This document shows positions 17,925-25,934 of a DNA stretch of 64,000 nt, one piece after another. The stretch comes from Plantactinospora sp. BC1 (lineage in GTDB: Bacteria > Actinomycetota > Actinomycetes > Mycobacteriales > Micromonosporaceae), in the NCBI RefSeq assembly GCF_003030345.1, contig NZ_CP028158.1, positions 2,046,001-2,110,000 on the forward strand, read 5' to 3'. The notes under the pieces were generated by a model. The model was given only the letters and a program-made list of their open reading frames with translations. It ran no database searches and was not told where the DNA came from. The translations under genes were made by a program, and so were the position numbers. Each line of letters starts with the position of its first letter. The first letter of the stretch is position 1.

Positions 17925-19180
17925 CCCTGCGGGCTGTTGTACGGGATGCCCACGCTGGTGATCTCTTCGAGCGACCCGTCCGGCTGGACGGCGTACCCCA
18001 CCAGCTTGGCGGCGTTCCCGTAGATCTGGTACAGGTACGCGCCGTCGGGAGTCAGCCAACTGTCGCTGGGACCACTGCTCACGGTGCCGTTGAGTGCCCG
18101 GAACGTACCGTCGCCGGGAACCCTCGGGCAGGCGGGGTCCTTGGCGATCGTCGGCCGCATGCCGTCCAGGTGGTAGCTGCTGATGTTGCTGTAGCCGAAG
18201 TTCGTCGCGAACACCTTGCTGTCGTCCGGCGAGACGGAGAGCCAGCAGAGTTCGGAGGGCTTGCCGGCGCTAGTGTCGATCGTGACGAGCGGGCCGATCT
18301 GGATCCCGCCGTCCGGGGCGATGGTGCCCATCACGATTCCGTCGCCGACGGCCTGCCCGACCACGAAGGTGTCGGGGCGACCGTGTAGGAAGGAGATGAA
18401 GAACGGGGAGCCGCCGCCCCCGTCGTGGAACGTCGGTGCGCCGAGCGTGCCGTCGCCGGTCACCGGGAAGACGGCGAGCCCGTCGGGATCCGGTTCGTTC
18501 GAGGCGATCGACTTCGGCGCGCCGTCCGGCCCCCGCACCCAGAGGATCGCCGAACCGTCCGGATTGGCGGTGGGCGGCTGGTCGAAGGTGGTGCCGACCA
18601 GGGTGAACCGCTCGTCGGGCGAGAGCGTGACCATGGTCGCCACCCGGTGGGGCTTGTCCGGCAGGTTTACCGAGTACCGCTCCAGGCGTACCGCGAGCCT
18701 GCCGTCGTTGTCGACCGACATCAGCCGGAGGTGGTCGGGGCCGAACGCGTGCAGCACATAGAGCGTGCCGGTCGTCGGCGCGTACGCCAGCGACTTGGCG
18801 GTGCCGCTGCGTCCGGTGACGGGATTGCCGGTCGGTTTGTAGTCCAGCGACGTCAGCCGGCCGTCGTCGGCGACGGCGAAACTGGAGACCGAGTTGTCGC
18901 CCCCGTTGGTGGCGAACAGGAACCGCCGGTCCGGGCTGAGGATGACGCTGCCCGCGCCCTCGAACGCGTTCGGCGCGCTCTCCTGGCCGCTGATCGGCTT
19001 GAACTCCCCGGACCCGGCCCCGCCGGTGGGGACCCGCTCCGCCTCGGTGAGCATGCCGTCCGCCGACCGTACGTAGTGGACGATGGCGTTGCGGGTCTCG
19101 TTCGTCTGCATGTAGAGATGCCCACCGTGCCGCGCGTCGCGGTGCGGAGCCTCGGTCGGCACGGCCCGTTGATCCGACAT
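17909..19180 (-). CDS. Beta-propeller protein of the lactonase (YbhE/Pgl-like) family
   Basis: A 423-residue protein with repeated propeller blades of the form SPDRRFLFATNGGDNSVSSFAVADDGRL, SPDERFTLVGTTF and SPDDSKVFATNFGYSNISSYHL, the pattern of the lactonase family of seven-bladed propellers. Some members are 6-phosphogluconolactonases, many have no known activity. There is no signal peptide or Tat motif, so it is predicted to be cytoplasmic. The ATG at 19180 is preceded by GGGGGAA; sequence further upstream translates into Arg-rich non-coding frames. It is monocistronic, ending in its own terminator. Confidence 0.82.
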   Translation of the reverse strand: MSDQRAVPTEAPHRDARHGGHLYMQTNETRNAIVHYVRSADGMLTEAERVPTGGAGSGEFKPISGQESAPNAFEGAGSVILSPDRRFLFATNGGDNSVSSFAVADDGRLTSLDYKPTGNPVTGRSGTAKSLAYAPTTGTLYVLHAFGPDHLRLMSVDNDGRLAVRLERYSVNLPDKPHRVATMVTLSPDERFTLVGTTFDQPPTANPDGSAILWVRGPDGAPKSIASNEPDPDGLAVFPVTGDGTLGAPTFHDGGGGSPFFISFLHGRPDTFVVGQAVGDGIVMGTIAPDGGIQIGPLVTIDTSAGKPSELCWLSVSPDDSKVFATNFGYSNISSYHLDGMRPTIAKDPACPRVPGDGTFRALNGTVSSGPSDSWLTPDGAYLYQIYGNAAKLVGYAVQPDGSLEEITSVGIPYNSPQGLAGV

Positions 19181-19386
19181 ACCCGTTCCCCCGTATCCCG
19201 CCGCCGGGTCGCCCCGGCGAAGCGGCAGCCGATCCAACCTGAGGCTACTTCGGCGCCCACGGCGCCGAAGCCGGTACCGGATTTCTCCCCCGCCGCTCGC
19301 CGTCCGCCACCGATGGGCACGGCGCCGCGGCCATGTGCCGTGGGCGGGCCTTGGCAGAATGCGAACGGTCGTGCTATCAATGCCGG

Positions 19387-19977
19387 GTGAGCAAGGGTGC
19401 GGCCACCCGACAGGCGGTGTTGGCGGAGGCGACCGAGGTCGCCAGCCGGCTCGGTCTCGGCGGCCTGACGATCGGCTCGCTCGCCGCCCGGCTCGACATG
19501 TCCAAGAGCGGGCTGTTCGCACACTTCCGCTCCAAGGAGGCGCTGCACCTCCAGGTGCTCGCCTACGCCCGGGACGCCTTCAGCGCCGAGGTGGTCCGTC
19601 CCGCACTGCGCGCCCCCCGGGGTGAGGCCCGACTGCGGGCCCTCTTCGAGAACTGGGTGGGCAGTTTCGATTTCGCCGCCGGCTGCCTCTTCGTCTCGGC
19701 CTCCACCGAGTTCGACGACCAGCCGGGCGCGGTCCGGGACCAACTGGTCGCCGACCACAAGGACCTCGCCGACGTCATCGCGCAGGTCTTCCGGACCGGG
19801 ATCGCCGAGGGCGAGTTCGACGAGGCCGCCGATCCGGAGCGGTTCGCCCACGACCTGCACAGCGTCATGCTCGGCGCCTTCCACGCGCGACGCCTGCTGA
19901 ACGACCCGCGCACCGAGACCTGGACCCGGCAGGCTTTCGAGGCCCTGCTGGACGCCGCACGACCGAAGTCCGACTGA
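19387..19977 (+). CDS. TetR-family transcriptional regulator
   Basis: A 196-residue repressor-type protein. The helix-turn-helix (about residues 24-50, LTIGSLAARLDMSKSGLFAHFRSKEAL) is a clear TetR_N domain. The C-terminal helical domain (FENWVGSFDFAAGCLFVSASTEFDDQPG) resembles the YcdC/TetR_C ligand-binding group. The GTG start is preferred; the in-frame extension upstream has a Cys/Arg-rich composition unlike real protein. It lies 27 bases upstream of the alpha/beta hydrolase gene and probably regulates it together with itself. Confidence 0.92.
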   Translation: MSKGAATRQAVLAEATEVASRLGLGGLTIGSLAARLDMSKSGLFAHFRSKEALHLQVLAYARDAFSAEVVRPALRAPRGEARLRALFENWVGSFDFAAGCLFVSASTEFDDQPGAVRDQLVADHKDLADVIAQVFRTGIAEGEFDEAADPERFAHDLHSVMLGAFHARRLLNDPRTETWTRQAFEALLDAARPKSD

Positions 19978-20004
19978 ACGCACCACAACCCCGAGGAGCC
20001 CGTC

Positions 20005-21198
20005 ATGGCCAGCTCACACGTCCGGCGCAAAAAAAGCACGATCGTTCGTTCCTTTAGTCGCGCCGTCGTCGTCGGCGGGTCGCGGGTCCTCTTCGGTACC
20101 CTCGAACACCTCGCACCGGAGGCCGGCGGCCGGCTCGCGCTCCGGCTCTGGTGCACCCCGCCCCGTCGGCGTACCACCGCCCCCACCGTGCCGGCCGGAC
20201 CGGGCGGAGCCGCCACCTTCACCGGCCCGTACGACGGCGCCCCGTTCACCGTCGACGTCGACGGCGGTACGGTCACCGGCCGGGCCTGGGGCAGCGGCCC
20301 CCTCGTCTACCTGGCGCACGGCTGGGGCGGTTCGGCCAGTCAGTTGCACGGCTTCGTCCCCACGCTGGTGGCGGCCGGATACCGGGTGGTCGCCTGGGAC
20401 GCGCCCAGCCACGGCCGGTCCGGACCGGGCGCGCTCGGCCCGCGCCGCAGCACCCTCGCCGAGTTCGCCGACGCGCTGGTGGCGGTCGTCCGGGCGCACG
20501 GCCCGGCGCACGCCGTGCTCGCCCACTCGCTCGGCGCCACCGCGACCGGGCTCGCCGTCCTCGACGGGCTGGCGGTGCACCGGCTGGTGATGATCGCGCC
20601 AATGGCCGACCCTCTCCCCTACATCCAGGCGTTCCGGCGGACGCTCGGCATCGGCCCGAGGGTCGGTGACCGGCTCGTCGCGGCGATGGAGTCGCTGGTC
20701 GGCCGGCCGATCGCCGACTACGACCTGGGCACCCGGGCTCGCGCGGCCGGCGAACTCCCGCCGCTGCTAACCGTGCAGGACCGCAAGGACCGTGAGGTGG
20801 ACCCGGCCGACGGCGTCACCATCGCCACCGCCTGGCCCGGCCGGCTGCACCGCACCACCGGGCTCGGGCACGTGCGCATCCTGGCCGACCCCGACGTCGT
20901 ACGCCGGGTGGTCGACTTCGTCCACGACACCGAGCCGGAACCCAAAACGGCAAGCCAGCACGGAACCGAGTGCACGAGCCAGCACGAAACCGAGACCACG
21001 AGCCAGCACAAAACCGCGAGCACGGGCGAGCACGGGACCGCGAACGGGAGCTACGCGGAATCCCGCGGCACCGCCGGCATCGGTCCGGCCCCGGACGCCG
21101 CCACCCGGCGCCGGTCAGGTGCCCCCGGCGGGGCGGGAGGAGACGCCTCCCTCACCACGGAAGGTGCTCTGAGCGGCGGCGGTCCCGCGATGGGCTGA
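20005..21198 (+). CDS. Alpha/beta hydrolase with repetitive C-terminal tail
   Basis: A 397-residue protein. The catalytic fold covers about residues 70-310: oxyanion-loop HGWGGSASQ, nucleophile elbow AHSLGATA (Ser), and the His in GLGHVRIL near the end. After that comes a ~75-residue tail of low complexity containing near-repeats of the octad T-x-T-S-Q-H-x-T (TASQHGTE, TSQHETET, TSQHKTAS). GAGGAG upstream supports the ATG. An A7 run lies 24 bases into the gene, unusual in this GC-rich context. It forms an operon with the TetR gene and is likely an esterase or lipase of unknown substrate. Confidence 0.88.
   Translation: MASSHVRRKKSTIVRSFSRAVVVGGSRVLFGTLEHLAPEAGGRLALRLWCTPPRRRTTAPTVPAGPGGAATFTGPYDGAPFTVDVDGGTVTGRAWGSGPLVYLAHGWGGSASQLHGFVPTLVAAGYRVVAWDAPSHGRSGPGALGPRRSTLAEFADALVAVVRAHGPAHAVLAHSLGATATGLAVLDGLAVHRLVMIAPMADPLPYIQAFRRTLGIGPRVGDRLVAAMESLVGRPIADYDLGTRARAAGELPPLLTVQDRKDREVDPADGVTIATAWPGRLHRTTGLGHVRILADPDVVRRVVDFVHDTEPEPKTASQHGTECTSQHETETTSQHKTASTGEHGTANGSYAESRGTAGIGPAPDAATRRRSGAPGGAGGDASLTTEGALSGGGPAMG
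20941..21049 (+). repeat. In-frame 24-base repeats in the hydrolase tail
   Basis: The DNA unit around ACGAGCCAGCACGAAACCGA recurs about four times with drift, encoding His/Gln/Thr/Ser-rich octads. Codon-level divergence between copies suggests older slippage-type expansion rather than a recent duplication. Confidence 0.6.
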
Positions 21199-21249
21199 CC
21201 CCCGACGGGTACCGGCCCGAAACGTGAAACCCCGTGCCACACTTGCCGG

Positions 21250-22374
21250 ATGCGGCGCCTGGTGATCCTCGTGGCTGCGGCGGTACTGGCGCTTCCGGCG
21301 GGCGGCGCGGCGGGCGAGCCGGCCGCCGCCGGGCAGCCACCAGGGCAGGTCGCGGCCGGTGCCCGGGCCGCCGCCGGCACCCCGGTCTGCACGATCGAGG
21401 ACGAACGGTTGCCCGAGGTGTCCGGGCTGGCCGCCACCGACGACGGCTACGTGGTGGTCAACGACAGCTCCGATGTGGACAATCGGCGGCGGATCTTCTT
21501 CCTCGACCGGGACTGTGCGGTCACCCGTACCGTCCGTTATCCGTCGCGGCCCCGGGACACCGAGGACCTGGCCCGGGCACCGGACGGCACCATCTGGGTC
21601 GGCGACATCGGCGACAACGACCGGGTACGCGAGACCGTGGCGCTCTGGAAACTGGCCCCGGGCGCGCGGTCGCCGGTACTGCACCGGGTCAGCTATCCGG
21701 ACGGCGCGCACGACGCGGAGGCGCTGCTGCTCTCCGGCGACGGCACCCCGATCATCGTCACCAAGGACTCCGGCACCCCGGGGCTCTACGCCCCGGCCCG
21801 GGGGCTGCGGGCCGGGCAGACCACCCCGCTGCGCAGGGTCGGCCAGTTCACCCTGCCGAGGAGCAGCACCAGCAACCCCTTCTCGATCTTCGGACGGCAG
21901 CTCGTCACCGGCGGTGCGGTCGCCCCGGACGGCAGCCGGGTGGTACTGCGCACCTATGCCGACGCCCTGGAGTTCGACGTCACCAACGGCGACGTGGTCC
22001 GCGCCGTCACGCAGGGGACGCCCCGGGTCATCCCGCTGCCCGACGAACCGCAGGGCGAGACGGTCACGTACGGCTCGGACGGCACGGCACTGCTGACCCT
22101 CTCGGAGAAGGCGGAGGGCGAGTCCGCCGCCGACCCGGTGCTGCTGCGCTATCCGTTGGCGGATCGGGAGCCGAGGCCCTCCTCGTCGCCCGGTGCCGCC
22201 ACCCCGGCGGTACCCGACGACACCCGACCCGACCGGGACCGGGCGGCGGAGTCGAGCCGGGACCTGCCCGGCCGGTTCGTCGGCGCGGTCGCGCTGACCC
22301 TGCTGCTCCTGGTGGCGGTCGGCGGATTCGCCATCTGGCGGGCCCGCCGCCGGCCGTCCGGCCGGGGTCGATAG
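21250..22374 (+). CDS. Secreted, membrane-anchored beta-propeller-like protein
   Basis: A 374-residue protein of unknown function. It has an N-terminal signal peptide (about 1-22, ending near AGGAAG), an extracellular domain with propeller-like elements (VSGLAATDDGYVVVNDSSD, EDLARAPDGTIWVGDIGDND, GGAVAPDGSRVVLRTYADA), a Pro/Asp-rich stalk (about 310-340), one membrane span (LTLLLLVAVGGFAIW) and a short Arg-rich cytoplasmic tail. The layout is that of a cell-surface type I membrane protein. It follows the hydrolase gene by 51 bases and ends at a bidirectional terminator. Confidence 0.82.
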   Translation: MRRLVILVAAAVLALPAGGAAGEPAAAGQPPGQVAAGARAAAGTPVCTIEDERLPEVSGLAATDDGYVVVNDSSDVDNRRRIFFLDRDCAVTRTVRYPSRPRDTEDLARAPDGTIWVGDIGDNDRVRETVALWKLAPGARSPVLHRVSYPDGAHDAEALLLSGDGTPIIVTKDSGTPGLYAPARGLRAGQTTPLRRVGQFTLPRSSTSNPFSIFGRQLVTGGAVAPDGSRVVLRTYADALEFDVTNGDVVRAVTQGTPRVIPLPDEPQGETVTYGSDGTALLTLSEKAEGESAADPVLLRYPLADREPRPSSSPGAATPAVPDDTRPDRDRAAESSRDLPGRFVGAVALTLLLLVAVGGFAIWRARRRPSGRGR

Positions 22375-22385
22375 CCGGCCACTCC

Positions 22386-22411
22386 CCGCCCGGGCAATCG
22401 ATCCCGGGCGG
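22386..22411. terminator. Bidirectional terminator between convergent genes
   Basis: A perfect 9-base stem (CCGCCCGGG at 22386-22394, complement at 22403-22411) with an 8-base loop, placed 11 bases after one gene's stop and 2 bases before the other's. Confidence 0.78.
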
Positions 22412-22413
22412 CG

Positions 22414-23397
22414 CTAGCCGAGCCCCACCGACCGCCTGGCACTGGTCAACGCGGCCTGCTGCTCCCCGGGGAAGTAGCCCCACGGCCAGGACGACGCCCG
22501 GTCACCGCCGCGCTCCAGGTGGGTCCGGGCCCGGTCGCGCACTCCCGCCCTGCTGTAGTAGGCGCCGAACATCTGGTGCGCCACCATCAGCCAGGGATGG
22601 TCGGCGTAGGCGGCGGCACCGGCGAGGAACCGGTCCGACGCCGCGTCGACCTCGGCCCGCGCGGCGCGCTTCTTCAACGGGCCGCTGGTCATCACCCGGT
22701 ACATCCGGGTCGCCATGTTGCCGACCATCCAGCCGTCGACCCAGACCTCGATGTACGCCTGCGGCGCGAGCGACCACAGCGGGTGCCCGTCCGGCAGGGT
22801 GGTGCGGCGCTCACGGGTGAAGCCGAGCATCTGGTCGGTGCTGCCGTACCACTTGCGGCAGAGGATGCTCAGCCGCTGGTGGTTGCCGAGGAAGGAGTCC
22901 GGGGCGAGCGCGAGCAGCCGGTTCCAGACCGCGTGCGGCTCGTCCGGGTGGATCGGGGCCGCCTTGGCGATGCTCTGCATGACCGTCCACGGCACCGGAT
23001 CGTCCGGCGCCAGTTTCGCCGCCAGTCGCAACATGTCGCGGGACTCGCGGGACAGCTCCAGCAACCCGCGTACCTGCCGCTCCGAGGTGTATTTCATCTG
23101 CGCCGCGCCACGGGCCGCCCACGCGGCGGACCGCATGGCGGAGCCGGACAACAGCCACCAGTGCGGGTCGTCGGCGGCCCGTTCCGCCTCGGCCCGCAGG
23201 GTGCCGAGCCGCGCGGCGCCGACGTCACCCAGCACGTCGACGTAGAGTTCACGGCGGTCCGGGTCACCGGCGCTCTCGGCCAGGGCCCGGTAACCCGGGA
23301 TCGCGTCACCGGCGGCCAGGGCGTCGACCGCGTGTTGCAGCACCGGGTCGGACCAGGCCAGGTTCATGTCGCTCGGCAGTGTCACGGCGGCGGACAC
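22414..23397 (-). CDS. Uncharacterised helical (TPR-like) protein
   Basis: A 327-residue soluble protein, mostly alpha-helical and rich in Ala, Trp and Tyr. Paired-helix segments (LLELSRESRDMLRLAAKLAPDDPVPW, HAVWNRLLALAPDSFLGNHQRL, AAYADHPWLMVAHQMFGAYY) look like degenerate tetratricopeptide repeats. It resembles bacterial proteins annotated DUF4034-like, though I cannot confirm that. There is no signal peptide. The GTG start has GGAGG about 10 bases upstream; ATG ten codons in is an alternative. Function unknown. Confidence 0.75.
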   Translation of the reverse strand: MSAAVTLPSDMNLAWSDPVLQHAVDALAAGDAIPGYRALAESAGDPDRRELYVDVLGDVGAARLGTLRAEAERAADDPHWWLLSGSAMRSAAWAARGAAQMKYTSERQVRGLLELSRESRDMLRLAAKLAPDDPVPWTVMQSIAKAAPIHPDEPHAVWNRLLALAPDSFLGNHQRLSILCRKWYGSTDQMLGFTRERRTTLPDGHPLWSLAPQAYIEVWVDGWMVGNMATRMYRVMTSGPLKKRAARAEVDAASDRFLAGAAAYADHPWLMVAHQMFGAYYSRAGVRDRARTHLERGGDRASSWPWGYFPGEQQAALTSARRSVGLG

Positions 23398-23478
23398 TAT
23401 CAGGTCCGCCTCCGCCCCCCGCTGGCCGTCACGACCCCGCCGGACCCCGCCGCGCCGACCTCACCGACGGGCGGCGGG

Positions 23479-23937
23479 TCAGCTCCCGTCGGCGCCGTCG
23501 AAGAGCCGGCGGTACTCGCCGTAGCCCTCGCGTTCGAGGTCGGCCAGCGGTACGAAGCGCAACGAGGCCGAGTTCATGCAGTACCGCATCCCGCCCCGGT
23601 CCCGTGGGCCGTCGTCGAAGAGATGGCCGAGATGGCTGTCCCCGTGCGCCGACCGCACCTCGGTACGGACCATCCCGAGGGTCGTGTCGTCGATCTGCAC
23701 CACGTTCGCCGGTTCGATCGGGGCGGTGAAACTCGGCCAGCCGGTACCGCTGTCGTACTTGTCGACGGAGGCGAACAGCGGCTCGCCGGAGACGACGTCG
23801 ACGTAGATGCCGGGTTCCTTGCTGTCCCAGTAGGCGTTCCGGAACGGCGGTTCCGTGCCGCTCTCCTGGGTGACGTGGTACTGCTGCTCGGACAGCCGGG
23901 AAATCGCCTCCGGGTCCTTGCGGTACTCCTTCGACAC
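23479..23937 (-). CDS. msrB: Peptide methionine-R-sulfoxide reductase MsrB, zinc-less one-Cys form
   Basis: A 152-residue enzyme that reduces methionine-R-sulfoxide in proteins. Catalytic Cys120 lies in [11 protein letters not shown], and the GTGWPSF and SHLGHLF blocks are conserved. Both zinc-binding CxxC pairs are lost (Asp47/Ser50 and Ser96/Gly99), and the recycling Cys that usually precedes GWPSF is Thr65. The enzyme should therefore be regenerated directly by thioredoxin or another thiol. The second of two adjacent GTG codons is chosen because AAGGAGG sits seven bases upstream. Cytoplasmic, single gene. Confidence 0.93.
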   Translation of the reverse strand: MSKEYRKDPEAISRLSEQQYHVTQESGTEPPFRNAYWDSKEPGIYVDVVSGEPLFASVDKYDSGTGWPSFTAPIEPANVVQIDDTTLGMVRTEVRSAHGDSHLGHLFDDGPRDRGGMRYCMNSASLRFVPLADLEREGYGEYRRLFDGADGS

Positions 23938-24206
23938 CACCAGTCCTCCTTGCCCGGATCCTGCCCGGACGGGTACGCCGGGCACTGCACCGCCACCGGC
24001 GGACGCTGGTCGCGCGGGCGGCAGAGCCGGAGTTTGCTACCCGGCCGGCGGCACCGGAAACCCGGCCGGCCGGTGCGGGTCGCCGGTCGCCCGGGGCAGT
24101 CGTTCGCGTGCGGTTGGGCCGGTGGTCACCGAAGCCGGGTGGTCAGGCAACGTCCGGCCGGTAGACCTCGGGGCGATCAAAGTTCGGACCCAGCCCAGGA
24201 GGACCG

Positions 24207-25791
24207 ATGACCGCACTCGATCGGCGTACCCTGCTCCGCGCCGGCCTGACCACCGGAGCCGGACTCGCCGGCGGCGCCCTGCTCGGCGGCGCCGCCGCGA
24301 CCGCCGTCCCCGACCGGGCCGGGCGGTCCGGTGCGCCCGGCTGGCGGCCCGGCGGACGCCCGGTGCTGACCCACGGGGTGCAGAGCGGGGACGCGACCGC
24401 GCACTCCGCGGTGGTCTGGACCCGGGCGGACCGGGCGGGACGGCTGCACCTGGAGGTCAGCCGCCGGCCCGACCTGCGCGGGGCCCGCCGGCTCCGCGGC
24501 CCGGTGCTGGATCCGCGCGGCGACTTCACCGGCCGGGTACGCCTGACCGGGCTGCCCGCCGGGGAACGGCTCTACTACCGGGCCCGGGTGGAGAGCCTGG
24601 ACCGGCCCGGCCTGTTCAGCGCGCCGCTCGACGGCAGCCTGCGCACCGCCCCGGGGCCCGGGGACCGGCGCGACGACATCCGGTTCGTCTGGACCGGCGA
24701 CATCGCCGGCCAGGGCTGGGGCATCGCGCCCGATCTCGGCGGCATGGGCATCTTCGGCGCCATGCGGAAGGTACGCCCCGATTTCTACCTGTGCAGCGGC
24801 GACACCGTCTACGCCGACGGGCCGCTCGCCGAGACCGTGACGCTGCCCGACGGGCGGATCTGGCGCAACCTGGTCACCCCGGAGAAGAGCAAGGTCGCCG
24901 AGACGCTGGCCGAATATCGGGGACAGTTCGCCTACAACCTGCTCGATGAGCACTTCCGGGGCGTTCGTCGCCGAGGTGCCGCAGGTCAACCAGTGGGACG
25001 ACCACGAGGTGACGAACAACTGGTACCCCGGCGAGATCCTCGACGACGTCCGGTACACCGAGCGCCGGGTCGACGTACTGGCCGCCCGGGCCCGGCAGGC
25101 GTTCCACGAGTGGGTGCCGACCCCGTCCGACGGGCGGCTCTACCGGCGGCTGCCGTACGGGCCGCTGCTGGACCTCTTCGTGCTGGACATGCGCACGCAC
25201 AAGGATCCCAACGACGGCAACACGTACGCCGACCCGTCGCGCGGACTGCTCGGCCGTGAACAGCGGCAGTGGCTGGTCCGGGAACTGAAGCGGTCGACGG
25301 CGACCTGGAAGGTGATCGCCGCCGACCTGCCGATCGGCCTGGTGGTGCCGGACGGGGCTACCGCACAGGAGGGCGTCGCCCAGGGCGACGGTGGCGCGCC
25401 GGCCGGGCGTGAACTGGAGTTCGCCGAGATCCTGCGCGCCACGCACCGCGCCGGGGTACGCGGCATCGTCTTCCTCACCGCCGACGTGCACTACACGGCC
25501 GCGCACCACTACGACCCGGCCCGGGCGGCGGTCGCCGACTTCACGCCGTTCTGGGAGTTCGTCTCGGGGCCGGCACACGCCGGCGCGTTCGGCCCGAACG
25601 CCCTGGACGGCACGTTCGGGCCCCGGGCGGTCTTCGTGCACGCGCCACCCCGGGCGAACACCTCGCCGGCCGAGGGATTCCAGCACTTCGGCGAGGTGGC
25701 CATCGACGGCCCCTCGGGTGCGCTGACCGTGCACCTGCGGGACCAGGACGGCCGTGCACTATGGACGACGACCCTGCCGGCGCCGCGCTGA
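24207..25791 (+). pseudogene. phoD: PhoD-family alkaline phosphatase/phosphodiesterase broken by a one-base insertion
   Basis: The two halves of one Tat-exported PhoD enzyme lie in adjacent frames. The N-terminal half (from ATG, AGGAGG four bases upstream) has a twin-arginine signal (DRRTLLRAG), the PhoD N-terminal beta domain and metal-site motifs WTGDIAG and LCSGDTVYADGP, and stays in frame to LLDEHFR. The second half, starting AFVAEVPQVNQWDDHEV, contains VNQWDDHEVTNNW and FLTADVHYTAAHHY and runs to the normal C-terminus. Removing one G from the GGGG run at 24958-24961 restores a continuous 527-residue protein. Either a recent inactivating mutation, an assembly error, or (less likely) frameshifting. 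Both halves keep normal coding bias, so decay is recent if real. Confidence 0.85.
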
Positions 25792-25893
25792 CCGGACGGT
25801 TGGCCGATTCCCCGGCAGCCGATGTCCCCCGTTCGACCCGCGCCTCGTCGCGGCGTTCGGGCTGCCGGCCTGCCTCTGAGTCGACCGGCACCC

Positions 25894-25913
25894 CGGCCGC
25901 CGTCCGGCGGCCG
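25894..25913. terminator. Hairpin between convergent phoD-like gene and AfsR-like gene
   Basis: A perfect 8-base stem (CGGCCGCC, complement after a 4-base loop) in the 143-base gap between two convergent genes. Confidence 0.65.
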
Positions 25914-25934
25914 AGCACCCCGGCCGAGGGCGGC

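Noticed and set aside
20029-20035. A7 run near the start of the alpha/beta hydrolase as a slippage or programmed frameshift site
   Set aside because: The downstream frame is long and correct without any shift, and neither alternate frame gives a sensible product.
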